Of a stretch of DNA of 64,000 nt, positions 18,166-28,040 are shown in pieces. The stretch is from Pantoea sp. (lineage in GTDB: Bacteria; Pseudomonadota; Gammaproteobacteria; Enterobacterales; Enterobacteriaceae), in contig NZ_JAPWKD010000005.1 in NCBI RefSeq assembly GCF_028283705.1, positions 310,001 through 374,000 of the forward strand. The letters are read 5' to 3'. Position numbers and translations under genes: made by a program. Every line of letters begins with the position of its first letter. The first letter of the stretch is position 1. A model generated the notes under the pieces. The model had not been told where the DNA came from and searched no databases. It worked only from the letters and a program-made list of their open reading frames with translations.

Positions 18166-19538
18166 TTGGAAGTTTGACCACCCGCATCTTCGCCATCTTC
18201 TGGCTTACCCTGGCGTTGGTGTTGATGCTGGTGTTGATGGTGCCAAAACTCGATTCTCGACAGATGACCTCGTTGCTGGAAAGTGAACAGCGGCAGGGCA
18301 TCATGATCGAGCAGCATGTTGAAGCCGAACTGGCGCAAGACCCACCCAACGATTTGATGTGGTGGCGTCGGTTATTTCGCGCCATTGAGAAATGGGCTCC
18401 GCCAGGCCAGCGACTATTGCTGGTGACCAGTGAGGGGCGCGTCATTGGCGCCCAGCACAACGAAATGCAGGTTATCCGCAACTTTATTGGTCAGTCCGAC
18501 AATGCCGATCACCCGCAGAAGAAAAAATATGGTCGGGTAGAAATGGTTGGCCCCTTTGCCGTACGCGATGGCGAAGATAACTACCAGCTTTATCTGATCC
18601 GCCCCGCCACCAGCTCGCAACTGGATTTCGTCAATCTGCTGTTTGACCGCCCGTTGCTATTACTCATCGTCACCATGCTGATCAGCTCCCCGCTGTTACT
18701 GTGGCTGGCATGGAGCCTGGCACGTCCGGCACGTAAGCTTAAACATGCCGCCGATGAGGTAGCGAGCGGCAATTTGCGGCAGCATCCGGAACTGGAATCA
18801 GGACCACAAGAGTTCCTCGCCGCTGGCTCAAGTTTCAACCAAATGGTGAGCGCACTCGAACGCATGATGACGGCACAACAACGCCTGCTGTCAGATATCA
18901 GCCATGAGTTACGCACTCCCCTCACCCGTTTACAGTTAGCCACCGCTCTACTGCGTCGTCGTCAGGGTGAAGGCAAAGAACTGGAACGTATTGAAACGGA
19001 AGCCCAGCGACTGGACGGAATGATCAACGACTTGCTGGTACTGTCACGCACCCAGCATAAAAATGCGCTGGTCAGCGAAGCGATGAAGGCCAACCATCTG
19101 TGGAATGGTGTACTGGAAGATGCCAAATTCGAAGCAGAGCAGATGGGTAAACGTATGGACGTTCCTTATCCACCGGGTCCGTGGCCGTTATATGGCAACC
19201 CACACGCGCTGGAGAGTGCGCTGGAAAACATCGTACGCAATGCGCTGCGTTATTCGCATACGCATATCAGCGTTAGCTTCTCGGTGGATATCGAGGGCAT
19301 TACCGTACATGTGGATGATGATGGTCCCGGCGTCAGCCCGGAAGATCGTGAGCAGATTTTCCGCCCGTTCTATCGTACCGATGAGGCACGCGATCGCGAA
19401 TCAGGCGGCACCGGCCTGGGGCTGGCGATTGTCGAAACGGCAGTTCAGCAACATCGCGGTTGGGTGAAAGCTGATGACAGCCCGCTCGGCGGCCTGCGCC
19501 TGACCCTCTGGCTGCCGTTGTACTCCGCCCGCCAATAA
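18162..19538 (+). CDS. cpxA: CpxA, envelope-stress sensor histidine kinase
   Basis: CpxA is the inner-membrane sensor that phosphorylates CpxR in response to envelope damage. The 458-residue protein has a transmembrane segment at about residues 8-28 and a periplasmic domain to about 165. A second membrane segment ([20 protein letters not shown]) and a HAMP domain follow. The phospho-acceptor is His248 in [13 protein letters not shown], and the ATPase domain has N and G boxes ([17 protein letters not shown]). Confidence 0.98.
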   Translation: MIGSLTTRIFAIFWLTLALVLMLVLMVPKLDSRQMTSLLESEQRQGIMIEQHVEAELAQDPPNDLMWWRRLFRAIEKWAPPGQRLLLVTSEGRVIGAQHNEMQVIRNFIGQSDNADHPQKKKYGRVEMVGPFAVRDGEDNYQLYLIRPATSSQLDFVNLLFDRPLLLLIVTMLISSPLLLWLAWSLARPARKLKHAADEVASGNLRQHPELESGPQEFLAAGSSFNQMVSALERMMTAQQRLLSDISHELRTPLTRLQLATALLRRRQGEGKELERIETEAQRLDGMINDLLVLSRTQHKNALVSEAMKANHLWNGVLEDAKFEAEQMGKRMDVPYPPGPWPLYGNPHALESALENIVRNALRYSHTHISVSFSVDIEGITVHVDDDGPGVSPEDREQIFRPFYRTDEARDRESGGTGLGLAIVETAVQQHRGWVKADDSPLGGLRLTLWLPLYSARQ

Positions 19539-19573
19539 TTTGTTATGCTTCGGCCCTCGTTTCCGGGGGCCTT

Positions 19574-20047
19574 ATGCTAAATATCGTTTTATTTGAACCT
19601 GAAATTCCGCCTAATACCGGCAATATCATCCGTCTCTGCGCCAATACTGGCTTTCAGTTGCACCTGATTGAACCTCTGGGTTTTGCCTGGGATGATAAGC
19701 GGCTGCGACGTGCCGGGCTGGATTACCACGAATTCACCGCCATCAGGCATCACGCTAACTATGCGGCATTTATTGCGGCTGAAGCGCCCCAGCGGTTGTT
19801 TGCACTCACCACCAAAGGCACCCCGGCGCATAGTGCCGTGCGTTATCAGGCTGGCGATTATCTGGTGTTTGGTCCGGAAAGTCGGGGGCTACCCGCAGAG
19901 ATTCTTAACGCGCTGCCACCCGAGCAAAAAATTCGTATTCCGATGATGCCCGAAAGTCGCAGTATGAACCTGTCGAATGCGGTTTCAGTCGTAGTATATG
20001 AAGCGTGGCGCCAGCTTGATTATGCTGGCGCGCTGATCAAGAGCTAG
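19574..20047 (+). CDS. trmL: TrmL, tRNA wobble-position 2'-O-methyltransferase
   Basis: TrmL (YibK) methylates the ribose of nucleotide 34 in two leucine tRNAs using S-adenosylmethionine. The 157-residue SPOUT-fold protein has [13 protein letters not shown] near the N-terminus and the knot motifs FGPESRGLP and [17 protein letters not shown]. It follows cpxA here, whereas in E. coli it lies beside lldD and cysE. Its stop overlaps that of convergent cysE by four bases. Confidence 0.97.
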   Translation: MLNIVLFEPEIPPNTGNIIRLCANTGFQLHLIEPLGFAWDDKRLRRAGLDYHEFTAIRHHANYAAFIAAEAPQRLFALTTKGTPAHSAVRYQAGDYLVFGPESRGLPAEILNALPPEQKIRIPMMPESRSMNLSNAVSVVVYEAWRQLDYAGALIKS

Positions 20048-20865
20048 ATGCCGTCACCGAACTCAAAACCTGGAACGGTACCATTAAAGTGCTGATCCAT
20101 GTCCATTGAGGGTTTATCGCTGGCAGGTTTACCGACAATGCGTGCCGGTACGCCTGCTGCCGTGGTATGTGGTGGTACCGGCTGAAGAACCACGGAACCG
20201 GCACCAATTTTGGCACCGCGCCCCACTTCGATATTGCCAAGTATTTTTGAACCCGCGCCAATCATCACCCCTTCACGAATCTTCGGATGACGATCGCCAC
20301 TGGTTTTACCGGTACCGCCCAGGGTGACGTTTTGCAGGATGGAAACATCATTTTCTACGATGGCCGTTTCGCCGATCACGATGCCGGTGGCATGGTCGAG
20401 CATGATGCCATGACCAATGTTTGCAGCCGGGTGAATATCTACAGCAAATGAGACCGAGATTTCGTTTTGCAGGTAAACCGCCAGCGCACGGCGACCTTCC
20501 TTCCACAGCCAGTGACCAATACGATACGCCTGTAGGGCATGGAAACCTTTCAGATACAGCAGAGGCGTAGAATATTTATCAACGGCTGGGTCACGCTGAC
20601 GCACCGCCTGAATATCATAGGCAGCAGAAACGATCATCGAAGGGTCTTCACGATAGGCTTCTTCAACGATTTCGCGAATAGCGATGGCAGGCATAATCGG
20701 GTTAGCCAATTTGTTTGCCAGCATGTAGCTAAGTGCGCTGCCCAGGTTCTCGTGCTTAAGCAATGTCGCATGGAAGAAACTGGCCAGCATCGGCTCGCAG
20801 TCGGCCAGTGCCCTGGCTTCCGCTTTAATATTGTTCCAGACCAGTTCTAACTCTTCAGACGACAT
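20044..20865 (-). CDS. cysE: CysE, serine O-acetyltransferase
   Basis: CysE makes O-acetylserine, the carbon skeleton for cysteine, and is feedback-inhibited by cysteine. The 273-residue start at 20865 ([18 protein letters not shown]) equals E. coli. An N-terminal helical domain is followed by hexapeptide repeats ([17 protein letters not shown]) that form a left-handed beta-helix. The C-terminal tail [17 protein letters not shown] is the part that binds cysteine synthase CysK. The longer frame to 21009 would run through the gpsA terminator. Confidence 0.98.
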   Translation of the reverse strand: MSSEELELVWNNIKAEARALADCEPMLASFFHATLLKHENLGSALSYMLANKLANPIMPAIAIREIVEEAYREDPSMIVSAAYDIQAVRQRDPAVDKYSTPLLYLKGFHALQAYRIGHWLWKEGRRALAVYLQNEISVSFAVDIHPAANIGHGIMLDHATGIVIGETAIVENDVSILQNVTLGGTGKTSGDRHPKIREGVMIGAGSKILGNIEVGRGAKIGAGSVVLQPVPPHTTAAGVPARIVGKPASDKPSMDMDQHFNGTVPGFEFGDGI

Positions 20866-20882
20866 TGCTGTGTTCTCCCGAT

Positions 20883-20906
20883 AAAAAAAGCGCCTGATGG
20901 GGCGCT
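20883..20906 (-). terminator. terminator/attenuator between gpsA and cysE
   Basis: On the minus strand, stem AGCGCC / GGCGCT with a six-base loop is followed by seven T (complement of 20883-20889). It would separate cysE from the secB-gpsA transcript. Confidence 0.75.
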
Positions 20907-20933
20907 CCAGGTGATGACGCTGGGCATCCTGCT

Positions 20934-21953
20934 TCAGCTTTGGCTGTTTTCGTCCTTCCTTGCACGGCCGAGTAAGCTCAATGCTGCCTCTCGCGCTGAT
21001 TTTTCGCAATATAATACCTGATAAATTTGCTCGGTTATTGGCATTTCCACACCAACGCGGGAAGCTAACGCTCTGACTTCTTTGGTGTTTCTGTAACCTT
21101 CTACAACTTGTCCGATAATGCGTTGCGCCTCATCTACGTTCTCGCCCTGACCCAGCATCATGCCAAAACGACGATTACGAGACTGATTATCGGTACACGT
21201 CAGCACCAGATCGCCCAGGCCTGCCATCCCCATAAAGGTGGTAGGATCAGCCCCCAACGCTGCGCCGAGACGGCTCATTTCAGCCAGACCACGGGTAATC
21301 AGTGCGGTGCGCGCATTCGCGCCAAAACCGATGCCATCAGAGATTCCGGCGCCGATCGCAATCACGTTTTTCACCGCACCACCCAGCTGCACGCCAATAA
21401 AGTCCGGGTTGTTATACACACGGAAACTTTTCCCACAGTGCAGCTTCTGCTGGAGATCGTCAGCAAACTGCGCATCCGTTGACGCCAGCGCAATCGCCGT
21501 TGGCATACCCGCAGCCAGCTCTTTAGCGAAAGTTGGCCCAGAGATCACGGCTAACGGGATGGTATCGCCGAGGATTTCACGTGCCACATCCTGCAGCAAT
21601 CGCCCGGTTTCTTTTTCCAGACCTTTCGTCGCCCAAACGATACGCGAATCGCTACGTAAATGCGGCTTCAGCTGCAGCAGGACATCACCGAACACATGGC
21701 TCGGAACCACCACCAGCAGATCACGGCTGGCATTGACCACCTGTGCTAAATCGGTTTCAGGAACGAGGTTATCGGGAAAAGGAACATCGGGCAGAAAAGC
21801 GGTGTTGCAGCGGTCAGACTGGAGTTGCGCTACGCTTTGCGGGTTGTGGCCCCAGAGTAAAACCGGGTGACCATTGCGGGCCAGCGTGATGGCCAATGCG
21901 GTGCCGTACGAGCCGGCACCGATGACGCTAATCGAAGCGTTGAGTGTAGTCAT
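20934..21953 (-). CDS. gpsA: GpsA, NAD(P)-dependent glycerol-3-phosphate dehydrogenase
   Basis: GpsA reduces dihydroxyacetone phosphate to sn-glycerol 3-phosphate, the backbone for phospholipids. The 339-residue protein has the Rossmann motif [10 protein letters not shown] near residue 12 and the catalytic Lys in [33 protein letters not shown] is the C-terminal signature. The start codon overlaps the secB stop (TGATG), which indicates coupling. Order gpsA-secB-grxC-yibN is conserved in enterobacteria. Confidence 0.98.
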   Translation of the reverse strand: MTTLNASISVIGAGSYGTALAITLARNGHPVLLWGHNPQSVAQLQSDRCNTAFLPDVPFPDNLVPETDLAQVVNASRDLLVVVPSHVFGDVLLQLKPHLRSDSRIVWATKGLEKETGRLLQDVAREILGDTIPLAVISGPTFAKELAAGMPTAIALASTDAQFADDLQQKLHCGKSFRVYNNPDFIGVQLGGAVKNVIAIGAGISDGIGFGANARTALITRGLAEMSRLGAALGADPTTFMGMAGLGDLVLTCTDNQSRNRRFGMMLGQGENVDEAQRIIGQVVEGYRNTKEVRALASRVGVEMPITEQIYQVLYCEKSAREAALSLLGRARKDENSQS

Positions 21954-22420
21954 CAGGCATCCTGATGTGGCGCGTCGCCTTCACCCTGCTGCTGTTGCAG
22001 ATAGTTCATGAACAGCGCATCAAAGTTGACCGGTGCCAGGTTAAGCTGCGGGAAAGTACCGCGAGACACCAGGCTGGTAATGCATTCGCGCGCATACGGG
22101 AACAGGATGTTCGGGCAGTACGCACCAAGGCAATGTGCCATCTGAGTGCCTTCGATACCGCTGATAGTGAAAATACCGGCCTGCTGAACTTCACACAGGA
22201 ACGCGGTTTCTTCACCGACGCTGGCCGTTACGGTAACACGCAGCACCACTTCATAGACTTCATCGGCCAGTTGAGAGGACGCGGTGTCCAGATCCAGCTT
22301 CACTTCCGGTTCCCACTCTTTCTGGAAAACCTGCGGCGCGTTCGGCGCTTCGAAAGAGACGTCTTTGGTGTAAACACGTTGAATCTGGAACTGCATTTCG
22401 TTGGTGCTATGTTCTGACAT
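21953..22420 (-). CDS. secB: SecB, protein-export chaperone
   Basis: SecB is a tetrameric cytoplasmic chaperone that keeps precursors unfolded and hands them to SecA. The 155-residue sequence matches the family in length and pattern ([19 protein letters not shown] near the N-terminus; [15 protein letters not shown] in the middle). The acidic SecA-contacting strand is present. It is in one operon with grxC, yibN and gpsA. Confidence 0.98.
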   Translation of the reverse strand: MSEHSTNEMQFQIQRVYTKDVSFEAPNAPQVFQKEWEPEVKLDLDTASSQLADEVYEVVLRVTVTASVGEETAFLCEVQQAGIFTISGIEGTQMAHCLGAYCPNILFPYARECITSLVSRGTFPQLNLAPVNFDALFMNYLQQQQGEGDAPHQDA

Positions 22421-22460
22421 GTTACTAAATCCTGTTAGTTAGAATTGTGTGGCCGTTAAG

Positions 22461-22715
22461 TTATGCCTGTAATAAGGGATCAAGTCCCTGGCGCCCATCC
22501 AGCGCAAAGAGATCATCGCAGCCGCCAATATGCTGCGCATCGATAAATATCTGTGGAACGGTCGTTCTGCCGCTACGCTGAATCATCTCTTCACGTTTCA
22601 CCGCGTCCCCATCAATAGGGATCTCCTGAAACGTCACACCTTTCTGATTAAGCAGCGCCTTCGCCCGGTGGCAATAAGGACAGGTCGTTTTGGTGTAAAT
22701 CTCGACATTAGCCAT
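22461..22715 (-). CDS. grxC: GrxC, glutaredoxin 3
   Basis: GrxC is a glutathione-dependent disulfide reductase of the cytoplasm. The 84-residue thioredoxin-fold protein has the dithiol active site CPYC (Cys12-Cys15). The GSH-binding TVPQIFI and GGCDD segments are also present. It lies between secB and yibN in the conserved operon. Confidence 0.97.
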   Translation of the reverse strand: MANVEIYTKTTCPYCHRAKALLNQKGVTFQEIPIDGDAVKREEMIQRSGRTTVPQIFIDAQHIGGCDDLFALDGRQGLDPLLQA

Positions 22716-22732
22716 GCAGTTACCTTTGCGAA

Positions 22733-23164
22733 TTATTTACCGCGCACCAGCGGCAGGTTTTCACCGCTCCAGCCGCTCACGCCATCTTTCAGAACCGAAA
22801 CCTGCGTGAACCCAGCGGCACTCAGCTGTGCTGCTGGTTCGCCAGCGCTCTGCCCGGTGGCACATACCACAATTATGGGCTGAGACTTATGCTTTTCCAG
22901 TTCGCCAAAGCTACCTTTTTTGATGTCTGCCGCCGCTACATTCAGCGCCCCAGAAATGTGTCCTTTGCGATAGTCGTCACGCGAACGAACGTCTACCACC
23001 ACCGCGTCCTCTTTGTTAATCAGGCGGGTTGCTTCACCGCGACTGATGGTTTTTACCTTCGAGAACATTCCTTTAACGGTGGTTACAATCACCAGAACGA
23101 GTAAGACAACCCATGCCAGACTGAGGATGGGGTGATTGCTTGCAAACTGCATAATTTCTTGCAT
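22733..23164 (-). CDS. yibN: YibN, membrane-anchored rhodanese-like protein
   Basis: This 143-residue protein has one N-terminal membrane helix (about residues 11-31) and a single rhodanese domain. The catalytic loop [10 protein letters not shown] places the sulfur-carrying cysteine at position 101. The family is annotated as a rhodanese-like sulfurtransferase, and its physiological role is not well settled. It is the first gene of the yibN-grxC-secB-gpsA run. In E. coli gpmM lies upstream of it; here about 250 non-coding bases lead to envC. Confidence 0.93.
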   Translation of the reverse strand: MQEIMQFASNHPILSLAWVVLLVLVIVTTVKGMFSKVKTISRGEATRLINKEDAVVVDVRSRDDYRKGHISGALNVAAADIKKGSFGELEKHKSQPIIVVCATGQSAGEPAAQLSAAGFTQVSVLKDGVSGWSGENLPLVRGK

Positions 23165-23412
23165 GAGGGGTAACGACTCCAGACCGGGCTAATAAGCTAA
23201 AACAAGGGTTCTGAGTATACCTGCGCCACCTAGCATGTACAGTCGCTAAGGGGTCAGAGTTACGATTTGTGCGTCATTTTCCAAAAAAAGTGTTCTAATC
23301 GCAAAATTAAGACAAAGTTTCTGCCTGTAAGCTGGGGAAGACATGTTTGGAAAAGCAAAACCCGGCCCGGGAAACTGGTAAGCGGCTGTTCATCGTGGAA
23401 TAATTAGCGACT

Positions 23413-24714
23413 ATGAAGGGAAAAGCGATTGTTTTACCAACAAGGACCTGTCACAACGGCCCAGCGCATCCGTTGTTAACACGCTGGTCCACATTCTCCC
23501 TCAGCCTGCTCTGCGCGGGCGCTCTGCTATTGCCGCCCATTGCCCACAGTGATGATGACAGCAAAACGCAGCTGAAATCCATACAGCAAAATATCGCCGA
23601 AAAAGAGAAAAGCGTGAAAGCGCAAAAATTGCAGCGCAGTAAGCTGCTGGACCAGCTGCAAAGCCAGGAGAAGGTTATTGCTCAGGCTAGCCGCCAGCTG
23701 CGCGAAACCCGCAATAGCCTCAGCGCCCTCGACAACGATATTGCCCAACTCAACGCCTCCATTGTCCGTCTGGAAAAACAGCAGGCACAGCAGGAAAAAT
23801 TACTGGCCCAGCAGCTTGATGCCGCCTTTCGTCAGGGTCAGCACAACGGTTTACAGCTGCTACTGGGCGGCGAAGAGGCACAACGCAGCGAACGTATTCT
23901 GGCCTATTTTGGCTATCTTAATGCTGCACGTCAGAAGAACATCGATGACCTGAAACAGACGCAGCAACAGCTCGCGGAACAGCGTCAGTCGTTGCAGGAC
24001 AAACAGCAGCAGCAAAAAAGTCTGTTAGCACAGCAGCAAACGCAGCAAACCAAACTTGAATCTGCAAGCGTTGCCCGCAAGAAAACCCTGACGGCACTGG
24101 AAAGTGCGCTGGAAAAAGACCAGGCTGACCTCGTAGAAATGCGCGAAAACGAGAGCCGTCTGCAGGACAAAATCGCCAAGGCGGAGCGTGAGGCCCGAGA
24201 GAGAGCCGAGCGTGAAGCGCGTGAAGCGGAGAAAGTACGTCAGCGTCAGGCACAGGCCAAAGCCAAAGGATCGAGTTATCAGCCAACGCAAAGTGAGCGT
24301 GAGCTGATGGCCCGTACCGGGGGTCTGGGTCGGCCCGGAGGTCAGGCCGTCTGGCCAGTCCACGGGCGTGTTGAGCATCGCTTTGGGGAAACCATGCAAG
24401 GCGAACTGCGCTGGAAAGGTCTGGTGATTGACGCACCAGAAGGAACCGAAGTGAAAGCCATCGCCGATGGACGCGTACTGATGGCCGACTGGCTGCAGGG
24501 CTACGGTCTGGTTGTGGTACTGGAACACGGTAAAGGCGATATGAGTCTTTACGGCTACAACCAAAGTGCGCTGGTGAGTGTCGGTGCCCAGGTGAAGGCA
24601 GGACAGCCTATCGCTTTGGTGGGTACCAGCGGCGGCCGCGGCACGCCTTCGCTCTATTTTGAAATCCGGCGTCAGGGACAAGCCGTCAACCCACTACCGT
24701 GGTTAGGAAGATAA
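23413..24714 (+). CDS. envC: EnvC, divisome activator of amidases AmiA/AmiB
   Basis: EnvC is a periplasmic factor that activates AmiA and AmiB to split septal peptidoglycan. The 433-residue protein has a basic N-terminus and signal peptide ending near AHSDD (about residue 47). A long coiled coil rich in Gln and Glu spans residues 50-280. A LytM domain follows, whose zinc ligands are degenerate as expected for an activator (WPVHGRVEHRFGE; SLYFEIRRQGQAVNP). yibQ starts within a few bases. Confidence 0.95.
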   Translation: MKGKAIVLPTRTCHNGPAHPLLTRWSTFSLSLLCAGALLLPPIAHSDDDSKTQLKSIQQNIAEKEKSVKAQKLQRSKLLDQLQSQEKVIAQASRQLRETRNSLSALDNDIAQLNASIVRLEKQQAQQEKLLAQQLDAAFRQGQHNGLQLLLGGEEAQRSERILAYFGYLNAARQKNIDDLKQTQQQLAEQRQSLQDKQQQQKSLLAQQQTQQTKLESASVARKKTLTALESALEKDQADLVEMRENESRLQDKIAKAEREARERAEREAREAEKVRQRQAQAKAKGSSYQPTQSERELMARTGGLGRPGGQAVWPVHGRVEHRFGETMQGELRWKGLVIDAPEGTEVKAIADGRVLMADWLQGYGLVVVLEHGKGDMSLYGYNQSALVSVGAQVKAGQPIALVGTSGGRGTPSLYFEIRRQGQAVNPLPWLGR

Positions 24715-24717
24715 GCT

Positions 24718-25617
24718 TTGTTTCAACCTCATAAACTCCCGGCTGCGTTGTGTGGCCTGTTTTTGTCACTTTCCGCCCATGCGGGCAAACTTTCCATTGT
24801 GATTGACGACTTCGGCTATCGCCCGGTTGAAGAGAACAAAGTGTTGCAGATGCCCGCAGCCATCTCGGTTGCCGTCTTACCAAACGCCACCTTTGCCCGA
24901 CAAATGGCGACCAAAGCGCATCAGAGTGGTCATGAAGTCCTTATCCATCTGCCAATGGCTCCTCTCAGCAAGCAGCCATTGGAGAAAGATACGCTCACGC
25001 CAGAGATGTCCAGTGCGGAAATTGCACGCATTATCCACGATGCGGTTGGCAAAGTGCCGTATGCGGTGGGGCTGAATAACCACATGGGCAGCAAAATGAC
25101 ATCCAGCCTGCCGGGGATGCAGAAGGTGATGCAGGTACTGAATCAGTACAATTTCTACTTTCTCGACAGCATGACTATCGGCAACAGCCAGTCAATCCCG
25201 GCCGCTGAAGGAACGCATGTTAAAGTACTGAAGCGTAGGGTTTTTCTCGATGACAGCCAGAATGATGCAGCGATTCGCGAACAATTTAACCGCGCGGTGA
25301 AACTGGCGCAGCGCGATGGCTATGCCATTGCCATCGGGCATCCTCATCCCAATACCGTGCGGGTATTGCAGCAAATGCTGCCAACATTGCCTGCGGATAT
25401 CACGCTGGTGCGTCCCAGCCAGTTGCTGAATGAGCCGTTACATCAGGGGTCCGGGCCAGCTAAACCGCAGCCCACTCCTGTACCTCATTTCCGTGCACCT
25501 GGTGTCTGTAAGGCCAGCAAACCGCTGCCACCCGTGCCACAGAGTCGGGCAGTATCTCTGCTCGCAGAGAGCATTCAGCAAAGTCCCTTTATCCGGAATC
25601 TGACAAATTTGTTCTGA
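24718..25617 (+). CDS. yibQ: YibQ, divergent polysaccharide deacetylase family protein
   Basis: This 299-residue exported protein (signal peptide to about residue 22, AHA) belongs to the DUF610/YibQ branch of the polysaccharide deacetylase superfamily. IVIDDFGYR, HLPMAP and AIGHPHPNT are the conserved metal- and substrate-site segments. Its function is not established. The TTG start at 24718 is preceded by AGGAAG at a good distance and lies just after the envC stop, so the two genes are coupled. Confidence 0.9.
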   Translation: MFQPHKLPAALCGLFLSLSAHAGKLSIVIDDFGYRPVEENKVLQMPAAISVAVLPNATFARQMATKAHQSGHEVLIHLPMAPLSKQPLEKDTLTPEMSSAEIARIIHDAVGKVPYAVGLNNHMGSKMTSSLPGMQKVMQVLNQYNFYFLDSMTIGNSQSIPAAEGTHVKVLKRRVFLDDSQNDAAIREQFNRAVKLAQRDGYAIAIGHPHPNTVRVLQQMLPTLPADITLVRPSQLLNEPLHQGSGPAKPQPTPVPHFRAPGVCKASKPLPPVPQSRAVSLLAESIQQSPFIRNLTNLF

Positions 25618-25784
25618 GCGGCTTCCCATTGCCGCGCAGATAATGGAGAATTTTCTTCTGACCGCATTGCATCGTCAATGCGGTTAAACGATACCCAAAC
25701 AGCATCGCCGGCAATGAAACTTAACCCAGATCAACCGGTCAAATAAGTTTCATTATAATCAGTGCATGAAAAACGAGTCAGTCA

Positions 25785-26906
25785 ATGCGTAAGATCTGGA
25801 AAACCAAGCTGTTAGATAAGGCTATTGTTATTCACAATTTCGTGAAACGCCATCAGGTTGAAACATCCGTCGATTTTTCAGCATTGCGTCCTGCGCACAT
25901 TTTAATTTTCTCGACCACCGCACTCGGCGACTTTCTTTTTAACACTCCGGCGATTCGCGCTGTTCGCAATCGTTATCCTGATGCAATCATTACACTTATC
26001 GCCCATCAGAAATTCGCTGAGTTTCTCCAGGAGGGTGATGACTGGGATAACCTGGTATTCTGGAATAATAAAGCCATCACCATCCCCGGCTTGCTGAAGC
26101 AATTAAAATCCCACCCCAAGGCCGAGCTGGCATTATTGCTACATTCGCATGAGCCTTATGATTATTTGTCCGCGATCATGGCTGGTGCAAAGTACATTAT
26201 CAAGGATAACTATAAGGATAATGTGCCACTGCGTGACAAATGGCTGATTGATTATATCATTGCATTCAAAGGCCATATTATTGAACGTAAACTGCAATTA
26301 GTTCAGGCTCTGGGCTGTGACATAACTGATATAGAAATGAAGCTCCCCTTCCGGATCGCGGAAAAAAAGGTTTTCCCTTCACCTACGGTGGGTTTGCAGC
26401 TTGGGGCTTCTACGCCGGAACGCTGTTGGGCACCCGAAAATTTTGCAGCCATGACTCTACAGCTACTTGATCATTCTCCGCATTTATCTTTTGTGTTGAT
26501 TGGTGGTCCAGGAGATAAAGGAAGAGCAGAAGCTTTTCTCAATCTGATCCCTGAACAATATCATGATCGTATAGTTAATCGGGTCGGTGATACTTCCCTG
26601 CCCGAATTGTGCGCACTGATTAATGATTTTGATCTGTTGGTGACAGGAGATACCGGCCCCCTGCACATTGCCGTGGCTGTAAAAACACCAACTCTGGGGT
26701 TATTCGTCACCGCTAACCCTTATGCTACTGGTGCCTTACAAAACCCAGAGTTGCATCATATGATTTATATTGGTCGTCAGAAATCACAGGATCATCTGGC
26801 CCATCTCATGGATGTCATTAAACCTGAGAGAGTTACAGAGCAGGTTGAACGAATTCTCAGAAAATTTCGCCCAGAAATTCAACTAATGAAACAATCTCAC
26901 GGGTAA
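25785..26906 (+). CDS. glycosyltransferase family 9 (heptosyltransferase-like)
   Basis: This 373-residue protein has the GT9 pattern of ADP-heptose:LPS heptosyltransferases: TALGDFLFNTPAIRAVRNRYP in the N-terminal domain, GLQLGAS at the domain hinge, and VTGDTGPLHIAVAVKTPTLGLF in the nucleotide-binding domain. It is not WaaC, WaaF or WaaQ, which are all elsewhere in the window. It probably adds a heptose or similar sugar to LPS core. A perfect TATAAT lies about 25 bases upstream, with a poor -35. Base composition is A+T-richer than in neighbouring waa genes, suggesting horizontal replacement. The exact sugar and acceptor cannot be told. Confidence 0.8.
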   Translation: MRKIWKTKLLDKAIVIHNFVKRHQVETSVDFSALRPAHILIFSTTALGDFLFNTPAIRAVRNRYPDAIITLIAHQKFAEFLQEGDDWDNLVFWNNKAITIPGLLKQLKSHPKAELALLLHSHEPYDYLSAIMAGAKYIIKDNYKDNVPLRDKWLIDYIIAFKGHIIERKLQLVQALGCDITDIEMKLPFRIAEKKVFPSPTVGLQLGASTPERCWAPENFAAMTLQLLDHSPHLSFVLIGGPGDKGRAEAFLNLIPEQYHDRIVNRVGDTSLPELCALINDFDLLVTGDTGPLHIAVAVKTPTLGLFVTANPYATGALQNPELHHMIYIGRQKSQDHLAHLMDVIKPERVTEQVERILRKFRPEIQLMKQSHG

Positions 26907-27071
26907 GATTGTTCTCTGAATCATACGAATTTTTTTTCCAGGCTCGATGATATTAGCTATACTTCGACGAGGAAAAAGAAATCGCTCAGAGATGTTCATG
27001 GAATGACGGCATCTTCAGTTCAGTTACGAATTCGAAGAAGTAATAAACATCGACAGGTTCTGGTATGTTTT

Positions 27072-27989
27072 ATGAACAGTAAGGTTTTATCAATTGTTGT
27101 CACAGCCCATAATCTGGAAGGGCATATTAAGAAAACTCTGGAAAGTATACTTCTGGCGGTTGGCAACAAAGTATCTTCTTGTGAGTTGATACTTATTGAT
27201 GATGCTTCAGTCGATGGAACCAGCAATATTCTGCGTGAATTTTCGGATAAAAATGAGAACACGTTTTATTATCGCACAGAATTTAAAAATATCGGAAAAG
27301 TCAGAAACTTTGCCATTGATAAATGCCAGGGTGAATACATTACCATGGTCGATGGTGATGATCTGGTTTATGAAAAATCGCTAGCTAACATAATAGATTT
27401 CCTCGAGAACAACGACATAGACATTCTTATTTCTCCCCTTTATGAAATCAAAGGTGAGATTCCACTGCTCGACAACTGGCAATGGAAAGTCCCGAAGAAG
27501 ATCACCCAGGATAATGCCATTGAAGAATTTCTTATTCACAAGAAATTCCAGGGTCATTTTATCGGAAAAATAGTCAATAAGTCTTTATTCAGGAATTCAT
27601 GTTTCCCGGATTTTTTTTGTTATGAAGATATCGCGCTAATTCCTGAGATATTGAAAAAAGCAGCCAATGTCTATTTCTGCCAGCGAGCTTTTTATATTTA
27701 CATTAAGCAATCTCATAGTCTTTCCAGTGCATTATCGGCAGAGAAACTTGAGTTAAAGGCGCAAGCATTATTAATGATGGATGCTGAATTTGGCAGTCAC
27801 TGGCGTCATCTGACCGCTATTCATGTGGTTCAGTTATTATATAAACATAAAAAACAGTTATCAGAAGCATCGCAGAATGCGATGTACGATATTCTGCGTC
27901 AAACATCAGCCTCGAAATTCTTCCTTAGCTCAAGCGTCAGATTAAGCATAAAGAAAAAATATCTTATTCTTAAGTTGAAGATCCGTTAA
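27072..27989 (+). CDS. glycosyltransferase family 2
   Basis: This 305-residue GT-A glycosyltransferase starts at the conserved N-terminal strand LSIVVTAHN. LILIDDASVDGTSNIL and the metal-binding VDGDD are the donor-site motifs. The start at 27072 is chosen because the fold normally begins there; an in-frame ATG at 27003 would add 23 basic residues, and neither has a strong ribosome-binding site. It is A+T-rich like the preceding GT9, so the pair probably arrived together. It is likely to act in LPS outer-core assembly; the sugar is unknown. It converges with waaC. Confidence 0.75.
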   Translation: MNSKVLSIVVTAHNLEGHIKKTLESILLAVGNKVSSCELILIDDASVDGTSNILREFSDKNENTFYYRTEFKNIGKVRNFAIDKCQGEYITMVDGDDLVYEKSLANIIDFLENNDIDILISPLYEIKGEIPLLDNWQWKVPKKITQDNAIEEFLIHKKFQGHFIGKIVNKSLFRNSCFPDFFCYEDIALIPEILKKAANVYFCQRAFYIYIKQSHSLSSALSAEKLELKAQALLMMDAEFGSHWRHLTAIHVVQLLYKHKKQLSEASQNAMYDILRQTSASKFFLSSSVRLSIKKKYLILKLKIR

Positions 27990-27993
27990 ATAG

Positions 27994-28026
27994 ATTCCAG
28001 CCCATAAAAAATTAATGAGCTGGAAT
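27994..28026. terminator. inverted repeat between the GT2 gene and waaC
   Basis: ATTCCAGC (27994-28001) pairs with GCTGGAAT (28019-28026) around a 17-base A+T-rich loop in the gap between convergent genes. It may end both transcripts, but there is no clear T tract. Confidence 0.35.
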
Positions 28027-28040
28027 TGATGCTGACTGAC

